A stretch of DNA of 35,618 nucleotides, from assembly GCA_012523085.1 (NCBI GenBank), contig JAAYJC010000059.1, positions 1 through 35,618 on the forward strand. The letters are read 5' to 3'. This document shows, one piece after another, positions 25,822 to 34,245 of the stretch. Source of the stretch: Clostridiales bacterium (GTDB lineage: Bacteria; Bacillota; Clostridia; Oscillospirales; Oscillospiraceae). Positions within the stretch are counted from its first letter, which is position 1. Each line of letters begins with the position of its first letter. Position numbers and translations under genes: made by a program. Under the pieces are notes generated by a model. That model did not search any database, was not told the origin of the DNA, and saw only the letters and a program-made list of their open reading frames with translations.

Positions 25822-26436
25822 TTATTCTTTTTTTAAGCTGAATTTTGTTTCCGTCCTCTTGATAAGACGGATAATGTTATCAGAATGCTTGATAATCAAA
25901 ATCATCGCACTAAGCAGCGCAAGTAAAACCTCGAGATACCAGCCGCCGAAAATACCGATCGATACCGGAAAGAGGATAGCGGCAAGTAAAGAACCGAGTG
26001 AAACATAACGTGTCAAAATAACAATAAGAATAAAAACAGCCCAGCATAACAGCCCGATTTTCCAGTCCAGCATTAGTGCAAGGATCCCGCAGCAAAGGAC
26101 ACCTTTGCCGCCTTTAAACCGGTAATAAACCGGAAATACATGCCCCAGTATGACGAAGAAACCCGCATACAGCTTTCCGACCATCGGAAAACCGAAATAG
26201 CCCATCAGAAGCCAGCCGATAAAAACCGAGATAGCCGCTTTTACGATATCGATGAGCAAAACCAGAGCGACGCTTTTTTTCCCGAATACCCTGTACGCAT
26301 TGGTCAGACCCGCATTTCCGCTTCCGTACTCCCTAATGTCCTTTTTAAAGATGTACTTCGACATGATGATCGCACCGTTAATCGCTCCGAGAAAATACGA
26401 GATCAGGGCCGTAACAGCAAGTGACAATACCAGCAT
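25822..26436 (-). CDS. plsY: Acyl-phosphate:glycerol-3-phosphate acyltransferase PlsY
   Basis: A 204-residue membrane enzyme with about five segments that transfers the acyl group of acyl-phosphate to glycerol-3-phosphate, the first step of phosphatidic acid synthesis in Gram-positives. Motif 1 is REYGSGNAGLTNAYRVFG, motif 2 GHVFPVYYRFKGGKGV and motif 3 KHSDNIIRLIKRTETKF. Motif 2 normally continues 'VAT' but here reads VLCCGIL, about one residue shorter; motif 3 has Arg where Gly is usual before TE. The start ATG has GGAG six bases upstream. The gene lies between der and gpsA. Confidence 0.95.
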   Translation of the reverse strand: MLVLSLAVTALISYFLGAINGAIIMSKYIFKKDIREYGSGNAGLTNAYRVFGKKSVALVLLIDIVKAAISVFIGWLLMGYFGFPMVGKLYAGFFVILGHVFPVYYRFKGGKGVLCCGILALMLDWKIGLLCWAVFILIVILTRYVSLGSLLAAILFPVSIGIFGGWYLEVLLALLSAMILIIKHSDNIIRLIKRTETKFSLKKE

Positions 26437-26522
26437 ATATGCTCCAAATGACCGCGCAACAAATCAGTAAATCTGCGCGGCAACCGCTCTTTCGGCCGGC
26501 GGTCCGCCGTTTTATGTGATGA

Positions 26523-27842
26523 TCAGTCGCCTTTCTGGCGAATTACGATTCTGATCGGCGTACCTTCAAGTCCGAATACGCTGCGGATTTTATTTTCGAT
26601 GTATCGCTGATAAGAGTAGTGGAAGAGACCGGCGTTGTTGACAAAGATCACAAAATTCGGCGGTTTGATTCCGGTCTGTGTAATGTAATACAGCTTCAGG
26701 CGTTTGCCTTTGTCCGTCGGGGGTTGGAACCTCGCTGTAGCATCCGCCAGAATACTGTTGAGCATACTTGTCGAAATACGCGTGCAATTTTGACCATACA
26801 CAAAATTAATCAGCTCAAAAAGACGGTTTACACGCTGGCCGGTTGCCGCCGAAATAAATACGATCGGTACGTAGGACATAAAGCTGAGGCCGTTCATGAT
26901 CTCAGCACGCATACGGTCCATCGTTTTATCGTCTTTTTCGATCAGATCCCATTTATTTATGACAACAATTGAAGCTTTTCCGTTCTCATGGGCAAGACCG
27001 GCAATTTTTGTGTCCTGCTCGGTTACGCCCTCGCGCGCATCGATCATGATGATGCACACATCCGCTCTCATGACAGCGAGCTCCGCCCGCATGACACTGA
27101 AACGCTCAATTCTGTCGTCAACTCGCGAACGTTTTCTGATACCTGCTGTATCGATGAAAACATATTTCCCGAATTCATTTTCAAAGAATGTGTCCACAGC
27201 ATCCCTGGTCGTGCCGGAAACGTCGCTGACAATGACTCTGGTTTCACCGAGTATGCGGTTGATAAGCGAGGACTTTCCGACATTGGGCTTTCCGATAATC
27301 GCGACCTTGACTGTGTCATCTTCATTTGCCGTGTCGTCCTCAGGGGGGAGGAGCTCCACAACGGCATCCAGAAGATCGCCTGTTCCGTGGCCGTGAATCG
27401 ACGAAATACCGAACGGTTCCCCGAGGCCGAGAGAATAAAAATCATAGATGTCAGGGTCGGAAACGCCGGTGGAATCCATCTTGTTTACCGCCAGTAAAAC
27501 CGGTTTACTCGCACGCAGGAGTATATTTGCCACGTCCATATCGGTGGTTGTCACACCGGTTCTGATGTCTGTAACAAGAATGATGACATCGGATGTTTCA
27601 ATGGCGATCTCGGCCTGCCGCTTGATGAACAATTGTATTTCATCTTCGGAGTGCGGCTCAATTCCGCCTGTATCAATAATCGTAAAGTCACGCCCGTTCC
27701 AATCCGTGTCGGCGTACAGCCTGTCTCTTGTGATTCCGGGTGTATCCTCCACAATCGAAAGCCGCTTTCCGGCAAGCTTATTAAACAAAGTGGATTTCCC
27801 CACGTTCGGGCGGCCGATAATTGCGATTTGTGGTTTAGCCAT
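26523..27842 (-). CDS. der: Ribosome biogenesis GTPase Der (EngA)
   Basis: A 439-residue protein with two tandem GTPase domains, the hallmark of Der, which acts in 50S subunit assembly. G1 motifs are GRPNVGKST (8-16) and GKPNVGKSS (second domain). DTPGITRDR and DVSGTTRDAVDT are the switch regions, DTGGI and DTAGI the G3 motifs, and NKMD and NKWD the G4 motifs. A C-terminal KH-like domain (RLKLYYITQTGIKPPNFVIFVN) completes the protein. It lies 73 bases after the DUF512 gene on the minus strand. Confidence 0.98.
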   Translation of the reverse strand: MAKPQIAIIGRPNVGKSTLFNKLAGKRLSIVEDTPGITRDRLYADTDWNGRDFTIIDTGGIEPHSEDEIQLFIKRQAEIAIETSDVIILVTDIRTGVTTTDMDVANILLRASKPVLLAVNKMDSTGVSDPDIYDFYSLGLGEPFGISSIHGHGTGDLLDAVVELLPPEDDTANEDDTVKVAIIGKPNVGKSSLINRILGETRVIVSDVSGTTRDAVDTFFENEFGKYVFIDTAGIRKRSRVDDRIERFSVMRAELAVMRADVCIIMIDAREGVTEQDTKIAGLAHENGKASIVVINKWDLIEKDDKTMDRMRAEIMNGLSFMSYVPIVFISAATGQRVNRLFELINFVYGQNCTRISTSMLNSILADATARFQPPTDKGKRLKLYYITQTGIKPPNFVIFVNNAGLFHYSYQRYIENKIRSVFGLEGTPIRIVIRQKGD

Positions 27843-27915
27843 TTTTCTTACCGTTTTCCTTTTTTAAAAACCATCGTCGGATCATATCGAACTGCGTCCT
27901 CGCACGATGTGTATT

Positions 27916-29256
27916 TTATAAATCCGATGCCGTTCTGTCAATGTCCTTATCAAGAATCACCGAAAGAAGCTGCGCCCCGTCGTTGGGTACGGGAACAACG
28001 GGGATATTCAGGCTCTCCGATACCTGTGAGACCGATATGTTATCCAGAAACATATCGCCGCCGTGCCGAAGCATCGAGGCGGGGATCAAAAGTCTTTGAC
28101 CAAGATCCATACCCTTGAGTTGAGCAATCAGGTCACCGCCGGTTACGAGTCCCGCCACATCGACGCAAGAGCCGAAAAAATCGTTTTGTATGCCATAAAT
28201 ATTTCCCTTGATATTATAGCACTTATTCTGAAGAATTTGTAAAAGATTTTTTAACATTTGCTCGGCAACTGTCCCGGTCGCAACGGAAAAGGCCGGTGGG
28301 GAGTCATCGGGCGCGATATTGAGCGTGTCCAGTGCCGTTAAAAACTCATTTTCAAATGACCGAAGCATACCAACGCCGTTTTCGAACTGAGGAAAATTCT
28401 CATAATAGTCATAGGGAGGAAGTGCGCGCCCCGCCTTAAGGTAAAACTCGTCTCCGCAGAAAAAAATCCGGCTTCCGTATTCCTTCAGGCAAATATCGCC
28501 GAAGCGGTCCACCATGTCTATGACCTCTGCAGCTTGCTTCTTTTCGTAAGCTTTGATCGGATAGAGACCTTCCCGGTACCTGGTCAAACCGACGGGAACG
28601 ACAGATACGCTTTTTACCGAAGGATAAAGAGAGCTTAAATCCGCTATGCTATTTTGTAATTCAGGTCCGTCGTTGATTCCGGGCAGGCACACAATCTGAC
28701 AGTTCATTTGAATGCCCGCATCTGCCAGACGTTTCATCAGTAAAAAGCCGTTTGCACCTTTTTTGCAGCGCAGAAGGAAAGCACGAAGCTCTGCATTTGT
28801 CGCATGGACAGAGACATTAATCGGGCTGATTTTCAGCTCGATGATACGCGAGATTTCCCGCTTACTCAAATTGGTCAGCGTAATGTAGTTTCCCATCAAA
28901 AAGGAAAGCCTGCTGTCATCGTCTTTAAAATACAAGGTTTCTCTCAGTCCGGGCGGCAACTGATCGATGAAGCAGAAGATACAATTGTTTACACAGGAAC
29001 GCGGATTATCCATCAGATATGATGCAAAATTAAGACCGAGCGCCGTGTATTGTGGCTTAACGATTTTCACTTTTCGCAGTTTTCCGTTTGTGTCCGAAAC
29101 CTCGAGTAAAAGCCGTCTTCCCACGGAAAAATAACGGTAATCAAGAATGTCATAAACCTCATTACCATTGATTGAAACAAGTTTTTCACCGGGCAGAATC
29201 CCCGCACGATGAGCGGGGCTGTTCAAATCCACGGTATCAATCAGAGTGCCGGCCAT
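27916..29256 (-). CDS. DUF512 protein with PDZ and radical-SAM-like domains
   Basis: A 446-residue protein of the DUF512 family, function not established. Residues about 3-35 form a PDZ-like domain (LNSPAHRAGILPGEKLVSING). C88, C92 and C95 (CVNNCIFC) give the CxxxCxxC cluster typical of radical SAM enzymes, followed by FIDQLPPGLRETLYFKDDD, a strong family signature. Later GGDLIAQLKG and PASMLRHGGDMFLDN also belong to DUF512. I chose ATG 29256 (GAGG about six bases upstream); the in-frame start at 29289 lies inside the palindromic repeat and has no ribosome site. The conserved neighbourhood with der, plsY and gpsA suggests a housekeeping role, perhaps linked to ribosome or membrane biogenesis (inference). 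Confidence 0.9.
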   Translation of the reverse strand: MAGTLIDTVDLNSPAHRAGILPGEKLVSINGNEVYDILDYRYFSVGRRLLLEVSDTNGKLRKVKIVKPQYTALGLNFASYLMDNPRSCVNNCIFCFIDQLPPGLRETLYFKDDDSRLSFLMGNYITLTNLSKREISRIIELKISPINVSVHATNAELRAFLLRCKKGANGFLLMKRLADAGIQMNCQIVCLPGINDGPELQNSIADLSSLYPSVKSVSVVPVGLTRYREGLYPIKAYEKKQAAEVIDMVDRFGDICLKEYGSRIFFCGDEFYLKAGRALPPYDYYENFPQFENGVGMLRSFENEFLTALDTLNIAPDDSPPAFSVATGTVAEQMLKNLLQILQNKCYNIKGNIYGIQNDFFGSCVDVAGLVTGGDLIAQLKGMDLGQRLLIPASMLRHGGDMFLDNISVSQVSESLNIPVVPVPNDGAQLLSVILDKDIDRTASDL

Positions 29257-29266
29257 AAAAAACCTC

Positions 29267-29291
29267 ATTCTGCCGCGAAGCGGCAGCACAA
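29267..29291. repeat. 25-bp palindromic repeat, copy 2
   Basis: Same unit as 24171-24195 (23 of 25 positions equal). The core is GCCGC-GAA-GCGGC (29272-29284) followed by AGCACAA. It starts 11 bases before the chosen DUF512 start codon and its last two bases begin the hairpin at 29290. Confidence 0.8.
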
Positions 29292-29330
29292 CGTGAAGGT
29301 ATTTTCACAACCTGAAAGTACTTTCACGTT
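29290..29330. repeat. 18-bp stem hairpin upstream of the DUF512 gene
   Basis: The arms are 29290-29307 and 29313-29330 with a CAACC loop; all 18 positions pair when two G-T pairs are allowed. There is no T-run on either side, so it is not a standard terminator. It would be in the 5' untranslated RNA of the DUF512-der transcript. Confidence 0.75.
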
Positions 29331-29399
29331 TAACTCATGCCGCCTAAATTTGCGGGCTTTTGCTTATATTAATCTTCATTCCGGTTGAAGAACAATATT

Positions 29400-29427
29400 A
29401 AAGAAACAGAGGGGAATACCCCCTCTG
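29400..29427 (-). terminator. Terminator after rpmF
   Basis: On the minus strand CAGAGGGG (29427-29420) pairs with CCCCTCTG (29414-29407) around five bases, followed by TTTCTTT. It separates the DUF177-rpmF transcript from the DUF512-der-plsY-gpsA genes, at least partly. Confidence 0.85.
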
Positions 29428-29444
29428 CTCCATATTGCTTTTTC

Positions 29445-29639
29445 TTACTTTTTTGCTTCGGCAGTATTGATGACTTCTCTGCCGTTGTATGTTCCGCATT
29501 CTTTGCAGACTCTGTGCGGCAAGAAATAGGCGCCGCATTTCGGACATGTAACTATACCGGGAGTATCGAGCTTCCAGTGAGAAGAACGTCTCTTGTCACG
29601 CCTTGCCTTTGATGTTTTTGATTTTGGGGCCGCAGCCAT
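29445..29639 (-). CDS. rpmF: 50S ribosomal protein L32, zinc-ribbon form
   Basis: A 64-residue large-subunit protein. The Lys/Arg-rich N-terminus ([20 protein letters not shown]) precedes CPKCG and CKECG pairs that form a zinc ribbon. AAGGAGGTG lies immediately upstream at good spacing. It is paired with the DUF177 gene before it, the widely conserved yceD-rpmF order, and closed by the terminator at 29400-29427. Confidence 0.98.
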   Translation of the reverse strand: MAAAPKSKTSKARRDKRRSSHWKLDTPGIVTCPKCGAYFLPHRVCKECGTYNGREVINTAEAKK

Positions 29640-29706
29640 TTTGACACCTCCTTGAGCTGACTGTAAACAGCAGGCCTGCTGTAACAGTCCAGCTGCGCAA
29701 GTGATA

Positions 29707-30198
29707 TTATTCGTTCAGAAGCTGCTTGAGCACAGCTAAGCGGGGATCGGGTTCAGGTTTACAACCGCATGCGCCCTCATTCAGGTTTTTTCCGCAGGAA
29801 GCGCAAATGCCTCTACAGTCTTCCTTACACAGGGATTTCGTCTCCATATTAAGGATAAATATCGTGTAAATGATTTCCGTAAGGTTGACATTGTCACCCT
29901 CGAGCAGATAAATGTCCGGATTGTCTTCGTCCTGAAGCTCCTGGGCCAAAACAGCATGGGCATGAAGCCTTTTCCGCGTTTGATAATGTGATGAGCAACG
30001 GTCACAGATAAAAACAGATTCGATTTCAAGATCGGCATCCATCGTCAGAACACCGGCGGAATTCACGACGCTGCCTTTAACTGTGAGCGGCGATAAAAAA
30101 GCGTGTACGGAATCAAAATGGACGTCCGACATATCTATTTCAAACGAAAACGGAATCTCACCGGGCTCTTCAATGATTTTTCGGATATTTAAAAGCAT
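29707..30198 (-). CDS. DUF177 (YceD-like) protein
   Basis: A 163-residue protein of the YceD/DUF177 family, found next to rpmF in most bacteria and implicated in 23S rRNA/large-subunit maturation. The N-terminal part is beta-rich ([14 protein letters not shown]); then CDRC and a C-terminal [13 protein letters not shown]...CGC provide several likely zinc ligands. ATG 30198 has GAGGTG six bases upstream. A longer in-frame start at 30303 would lie on the -35 box of the promoter and is rejected. The gene is the first of the minus-strand group. Confidence 0.92.
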   Translation of the reverse strand: MLLNIRKIIEEPGEIPFSFEIDMSDVHFDSVHAFLSPLTVKGSVVNSAGVLTMDADLEIESVFICDRCSSHYQTRKRLHAHAVLAQELQDEDNPDIYLLEGDNVNLTEIIYTIFILNMETKSLCKEDCRGICASCGKNLNEGACGCKPEPDPRLAVLKQLLNE

Positions 30199-30274
30199 GA
30201 CGCACCTCATGCCGGCGCTTTTCAAGAAAACGCGTTTGTCTAAGACAAAACGGCAGAAATTTAGTCGCCCGATC

Positions 30275-30303
30275 ATTATAGAGGATAAGATCGTTTTTGT
30301 CAA
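30275..30303 (-). promoter_or_regulatory. Perfect-consensus sigma-A promoter of DUF177-rpmF
   Basis: On the minus strand TTGACA (30303-30298), a 17-base spacer and TATAAT (30280-30275): a full consensus match, as expected for a strongly expressed ribosomal protein transcript. The +1 near 30268 lies about 70 bases before the ATG. Confidence 0.92.
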
Positions 30304-30382
30304 ACACTTTCTTTGCGTTTTTCGCTGAAAATGCGGGGCTTTTTGATATGCTCAGCATGCCCTGCGGCTTTCGGAATAATAC

Positions 30383-30411
30383 TTGCAAAACCAATTGTAT
30401 TTGTATAGAAT
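30383..30411 (+). promoter_or_regulatory. Sigma-A-like promoter of hprK-murB-rapZ-whiA
   Basis: TTGCAA (30383-30388) and TAGAAT (30406-30411), spaced by 17 bases, about 65 bases before the hprK start. It is divergent from the DUF177 promoter. Confidence 0.75.
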
Positions 30412-30477
30412 GATATTTACCGGCCGATCAAATCATGAACTGATTAAATCATTGAATAACAAGGAAGAATTGAGAGC

Positions 30478-31428
30478 ATGGAACATAAATATAAAGTGAA
30501 GCTGGCAACTCTGGTTGAGGAGCTTCAGCTTGAGAAAGTATATATTCCTCCGAATTATGATCAAATCCAGGTGATAAGCACAGCGGTAAACAGACCGGGC
30601 ATGCAACTGATCGGTTTTTTTAACCATTTTGATAACTCCCGCCTTCAAATCATGGGCATTGTGGAAATCATGTATCTGAAGACATTGCCGGCCGATGAAC
30701 GCCGAAAATGTTTTGAAATGCTGATTAAGAGAGAAATCCCTGCCTTAATCATCTGTCACGGCATGGAAATTTATCCGGAATGCCTGGCCATGGCGCAGAA
30801 GTATCAGGTACCGCTTTTGACGACGGAGCTGGCAACCTCCGATTTTATGGCTGAGCTCATATCTTTGTTAAACGGGCATCTGGCGCCCAGAATTACAAGG
30901 CACGGCGTGATGGTCGAGGTATATGGCGAGGGTATTTTATTGCTTGGTGAAAGCGGAATCGGCAAGAGTGAGACGGCCATAGAGCTCGTCAAGAGAGGCC
31001 ATAGGCTGATCGCCGACGATGCTGTTGAGATCAAGAAAGTATCGCACAATACGCTGATCGGATCCGCTCCGGAGATCATCAGGCATTATATCGAGCTGAG
31101 AGGAATCGGCGTCATCGATGTGAGCCGCCTTTTCGGGATGGGTGCAATCAACACATATGAAGCAGTTGACCTGATTATCAATATAGAACCCTGGAAGGAC
31201 GGGATGATGTACGACAGGCTCGGAATTGAAAACCAGTACACCTCTGTCCTCGATGTTAAGGTACCGTCTTTGACCGTTCCGGTGAAGCCCGGAAGAAATC
31301 TTGCCGTTATAATAGAAGTTGCGGCCATGAACAACAGGCAGAAGAAGATGGGCTTCAATGTCGCACAGGAATTTACCAAGAGGATTAACGAGCATTTCGA
31401 CGGAAGCTTCGGGAAATCATCAGATTAA
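30478..31428 (+). CDS. hprK: HPr kinase/phosphorylase
   Basis: HprK phosphorylates Ser46 of HPr and also removes the phosphate, the central switch of carbon catabolite control in Firmicutes. The 316-residue chain has an N-terminal MurF-like domain (about 1-130) and a kinase domain with H142 (RHGV), Walker A GESGIGKS (157-164), D180-D181 and the signature ELRGIGVIDV. The C-terminal NRQKKMGFNVAQEFTKRI matches the family. The ribosome site is modest (AAGGAA some distance upstream). It heads a four-gene run ending with whiA. Confidence 0.97.
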   Translation: MEHKYKVKLATLVEELQLEKVYIPPNYDQIQVISTAVNRPGMQLIGFFNHFDNSRLQIMGIVEIMYLKTLPADERRKCFEMLIKREIPALIICHGMEIYPECLAMAQKYQVPLLTTELATSDFMAELISLLNGHLAPRITRHGVMVEVYGEGILLLGESGIGKSETAIELVKRGHRLIADDAVEIKKVSHNTLIGSAPEIIRHYIELRGIGVIDVSRLFGMGAINTYEAVDLIINIEPWKDGMMYDRLGIENQYTSVLDVKVPSLTVPVKPGRNLAVIIEVAAMNNRQKKMGFNVAQEFTKRINEHFDGSFGKSSD

Positions 31429-31458
31429 GTAGCGGACCTATACGTCAAGGAGAGCTAT

Positions 31459-32361
31459 ATGAATTTATCCCCTTTGATTAAGGAGCTGGAAGCTATGGTC
31501 GGCGTTTCATCCGTTTTACGCGGTGAACCGTTGAAAAACCATACTACTTTTAAAATCGGCGGCCCGGTTGAGCTGCTTGTGACGCCGAAATCCAGGGACC
31601 AATTGATTTCCGTCTGCACCTTGCTGATTAAATCCGGTATTGCTCCTTTGATTCTTGGCAATGGCAGCAACATTTTGGCTGCTGACGGATGGATATCGCG
31701 CATTGCGGTGAAGACAGATGAGGGCAACTCAGATACGGTTCGCAACGGTGATATCATATGGGCGGGAAGCGGCGTGCTGCTGTCAAGGCTCAGCATGACA
31801 GCCCAAAGAAACGGGCTAACAGGGCTTGAATTTGCCTATGGAATTCCCGGAACGCTTGGCGGAGCTGTTTATATGAATGCGGGTGCGTATGGAAGCGAAA
31901 TGAAGGAGATTGTGCTGGAGACGGAAGTCATTGACGCTGAAGGTCAAATTAAAACATTAACTGAGCACGATTTTGCTTACAGACGCAGCAGGTTTTTCAC
32001 CAGCGGTGAGATTATTCTGAGCAGCCGGCTGAAGCTGCAGTTCGGTGAAGCCGAACAGATCATGCAAAAGATGGGCGAGTTTTTGGCAAAAAGAAAGGCA
32101 TCACAGCCTTTGGATGTTCCAAGCGCCGGAAGTGTTTTCAAAAGACCGAAAGCAGGATTTGCCGCGGCGCTTATTGACGAGGCAGGCCTGAAGGGCTTTT
32201 CAATCGGCGGCGCGGAGGTATCGGCAAAGCACGCGGGGTTTATCGTAAACAGAAATGGCGCGACCTGCGACGACGTGCTTAGGCTGATTGAGCATGTTGT
32301 GAAGACCGTTCAAAGGATATTCGGCGTGGAACTCGAACCGGAAATCAGATACATCAGGTAG
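31459..32361 (+). CDS. murB: UDP-N-acetylenolpyruvoylglucosamine reductase
   Basis: MurB reduces the enolpyruvyl group to make UDP-MurNAc for peptidoglycan. The 300-residue type IIb form shows the FAD-binding HTTFKIGGPVELL, LGNGSNIL and GIPGTLGGAVYMNAGAYG, the Arg in YRRSRF, the catalytic Ser225 in PSAGSVFKRP and the C-terminal Glu in ELEPEIRYI. AAGGAGAG precedes the ATG. It sits 30 bases after hprK and 11 bases before rapZ. Confidence 0.98.
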   Translation: MNLSPLIKELEAMVGVSSVLRGEPLKNHTTFKIGGPVELLVTPKSRDQLISVCTLLIKSGIAPLILGNGSNILAADGWISRIAVKTDEGNSDTVRNGDIIWAGSGVLLSRLSMTAQRNGLTGLEFAYGIPGTLGGAVYMNAGAYGSEMKEIVLETEVIDAEGQIKTLTEHDFAYRRSRFFTSGEIILSSRLKLQFGEAEQIMQKMGEFLAKRKASQPLDVPSAGSVFKRPKAGFAAALIDEAGLKGFSIGGAEVSAKHAGFIVNRNGATCDDVLRLIEHVVKTVQRIFGVELEPEIRYIR

Positions 32362-32372
32362 GTGAAGGGTAC

Positions 32373-33230
32373 ATGAAATTCCTGATCATATCAGGCCTTA
32401 CCGGCGCAGGCAAGACGCGCACTGCCGGAATGCTGGAGGATCTGGACTACTACTGCGTGGATAATATGCCCGTCGTTTTAATTCCGAAGTTTGTCGAGCT
32501 TTGCCTGGCGACACAGGGAAGATACGACAGGGTTGCTTTGGTTACCGATGTGCGCGGAAGAGAAAGCTTTGATGATCTGTTTAAGGGCCTGGATGAAATG
32601 CAGAAGATGGGATGCGATTATGAGATCCTGTTTATTGAGGCTTCACCTGAAACGATTATTAAACGGCAAAAGGAGAGCAGGCGGAAGCACCCGCTGGACC
32701 CGGACGGCATTGATCTTGAATCGGCGGTTTACAGGGAAAAACGCATTCTATCCGGCATTCGCAACCGTGCCAACTATATTATTGATACGACCGATTATGC
32801 GCTCGGAAAGCTCCAGCGCGAGCTTTTCGAATTATTTGCCGGAAACAGCGAGGAAAGGGCAATCGGCATAAACCTGGTCTCCTTCGGATTCAAATACGGT
32901 ATCCCGATGGATGCCGATCTGGTTTTTGATGTGCGCTTTTTGCCCAACCCGTATTATATCGCGGAGCTCTCGCATCTGACCGGTTTAGATGCGGCTGTTA
33001 TGAATTATGTCATGACCAATCCGAAAACACAAGAATTCATGAACAGGCTGACCGAGCTTCTTGATTTTTTGATTCCGTGTTATATTGATGAAGGTAAACA
33101 CTCGCTGCTCATAGCGGTAGGCTGCACAGGCGGGCATCACAGATCGGTTGCTATCGCAAGGACGCTTTCGGAGTATGCCGCATCCAAAGGTTACCGGACG
33201 GAATGTACACACAGAGATATTAATAAGTAG
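32373..33230 (+). CDS. rapZ: RNase adapter RapZ / YvcJ nucleotide-binding protein
   Basis: A 285-residue P-loop protein with Walker A GLTGAGKT (8-15), the second nucleotide motif VTDVRGRE and the conserved C-terminal GCTGGHHRSVAIAR. In enterobacteria RapZ controls glmS through small RNA decay; in Bacillus YvcJ hydrolyses nucleotides and affects competence. Which role applies here is not known. In Firmicutes the usual next gene is yvcK/glmR; here whiA follows directly. Confidence 0.96.
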   Translation: MKFLIISGLTGAGKTRTAGMLEDLDYYCVDNMPVVLIPKFVELCLATQGRYDRVALVTDVRGRESFDDLFKGLDEMQKMGCDYEILFIEASPETIIKRQKESRRKHPLDPDGIDLESAVYREKRILSGIRNRANYIIDTTDYALGKLQRELFELFAGNSEERAIGINLVSFGFKYGIPMDADLVFDVRFLPNPYYIAELSHLTGLDAAVMNYVMTNPKTQEFMNRLTELLDFLIPCYIDEGKHSLLIAVGCTGGHHRSVAIARTLSEYAASKGYRTECTHRDINK

Positions 33231-33275
33231 ATATAAATTTATGCGCAACTTCGTTAACACGCAGGACCGAGCGCC

Positions 33276-33294
33276 AAAGAGGGTGATTACAATT
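33276..33294 (+). promoter_or_regulatory. Shine-Dalgarno and probable ATT start of whiA
   Basis: AAAGAGGGTGAT (33276-33287) is a strong match to the anti-SD complement AAGGAGGTGAT; it is followed after four bases by ATT at 33292-33294, where the family's 'MSF' start falls. GAGGG-to-ATT spacing is eight bases. Confidence 0.6.
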
Positions 33295-34206
33295 TCATTT
33301 GCATCAGATACAAAACAAGAACTATGTAAGATATCAATCGGGAAAAAATGCTGTTCTCTGGCCGAGGCATATGGAATCCTTCTGTATTGCAACACATTTA
33401 CGGACAAAGAAATCAAAGTCGTTACCGAAAATAAAGCGCTTGTTCAGAGGCTTCCGAAACTTTTTGAAAAAGTATTTACGCTTTCTTTCGATCAAAAACC
33501 GGAGGACAATGAGCCGGAGGGAAAGAAAGCGTTTGTGATTTTTGATACGAAGAAGATAGCAAAGATACTTCAATCCTTCGGTTACGATACCAAAAAAGTA
33601 TATGCCCACCATGTGAATTTTGCCATTCTTGAGGACGATTGCTGTAAAGCGTCGTTTATCAGAGGCGCATTTCTTGCGGGCGGATCGGTTACGGATCCCG
33701 CAAAACGGTATCATCTGGAACTGGTTACCGATCATTACAATGTAAATAAGGAAACCTATTCGGTTTTAGTCGAGCTGGGTTTTGAGGCAAAAAACGCGTC
33801 CCGGAACGGCAACTATATGGCTTACTTTAAGCAAAGTGAAGCAATAGAGGATCTGCTCACGACAATGGGCGCACCGCTTGCGGCGATGGCGGTGATGAAC
33901 GCAAAGGTCGAAAAAGACATGCGAAACAGCATTAACCGAAGAGTCAATTGCGATACGGCTAACCTTGAAAAGATGGTCAACGCGTCAATAGAACAGGTTG
34001 AAGCCATCAGGAAACTGGAAGCATCGGGAAGTTTTGAAAACCTGACTGAAAAACTGAAGGAAACCGCCAGATTGCGTCTGAGCAATCCCGAAGCAAGTAT
34101 TGCCGAGCTCGCGGCAATGTCCGACCCTCCTGTGACCAAGTCTTGTCTGAATCACAGGCTTCGGAAAATCGTTAAACTCTCGGACCGAAAAAGCGACAAA
34201 ACCTGA
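33292..34206 (+). CDS. whiA: DNA-binding protein WhiA
   Basis: WhiA is a conserved Gram-positive regulator of sporulation or cell division. The chain contains a LAGLIDADG-derived N-terminal part (FIRGAFLAGGSVTDPAKRYHLEL) and a C-terminal helix-turn-helix (ARLRLSNPEASIAELAAMSDPPVTKSCLNHRLRKI). Family members start M-S-F-S/A-x-x-x-K; here SFASDTKQEL is preceded by ATT (33292), with a strong ribosome site at the right distance. Alternatives are GTG 33283, which overlaps that ribosome site, and ATG 33241, which has none and adds 17 non-family residues. I therefore place the start at ATT, with the caveat that one base error (ATG read as ATT) would give the same picture. It follows rapZ by about 60 bases. 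Confidence 0.93.
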   Translation: MSFASDTKQELCKISIGKKCCSLAEAYGILLYCNTFTDKEIKVVTENKALVQRLPKLFEKVFTLSFDQKPEDNEPEGKKAFVIFDTKKIAKILQSFGYDTKKVYAHHVNFAILEDDCCKASFIRGAFLAGGSVTDPAKRYHLELVTDHYNVNKETYSVLVELGFEAKNASRNGNYMAYFKQSEAIEDLLTTMGAPLAAMAVMNAKVEKDMRNSINRRVNCDTANLEKMVNASIEQVEAIRKLEASGSFENLTEKLKETARLRLSNPEASIAELAAMSDPPVTKSCLNHRLRKIVKLSDRKSDKT

Positions 34207-34245
34207 TTCGGGTTTGTTTATTAAAAAAGGACGGTTTTTACTTCC

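Noticed and set aside
29257..29289. Upstream start for the DUF512 protein
   Set aside because: It would place the N-terminus inside the palindromic repeat (MLPLRGR); ATG 29256 has its own ribosome site and starts at the PDZ domain.
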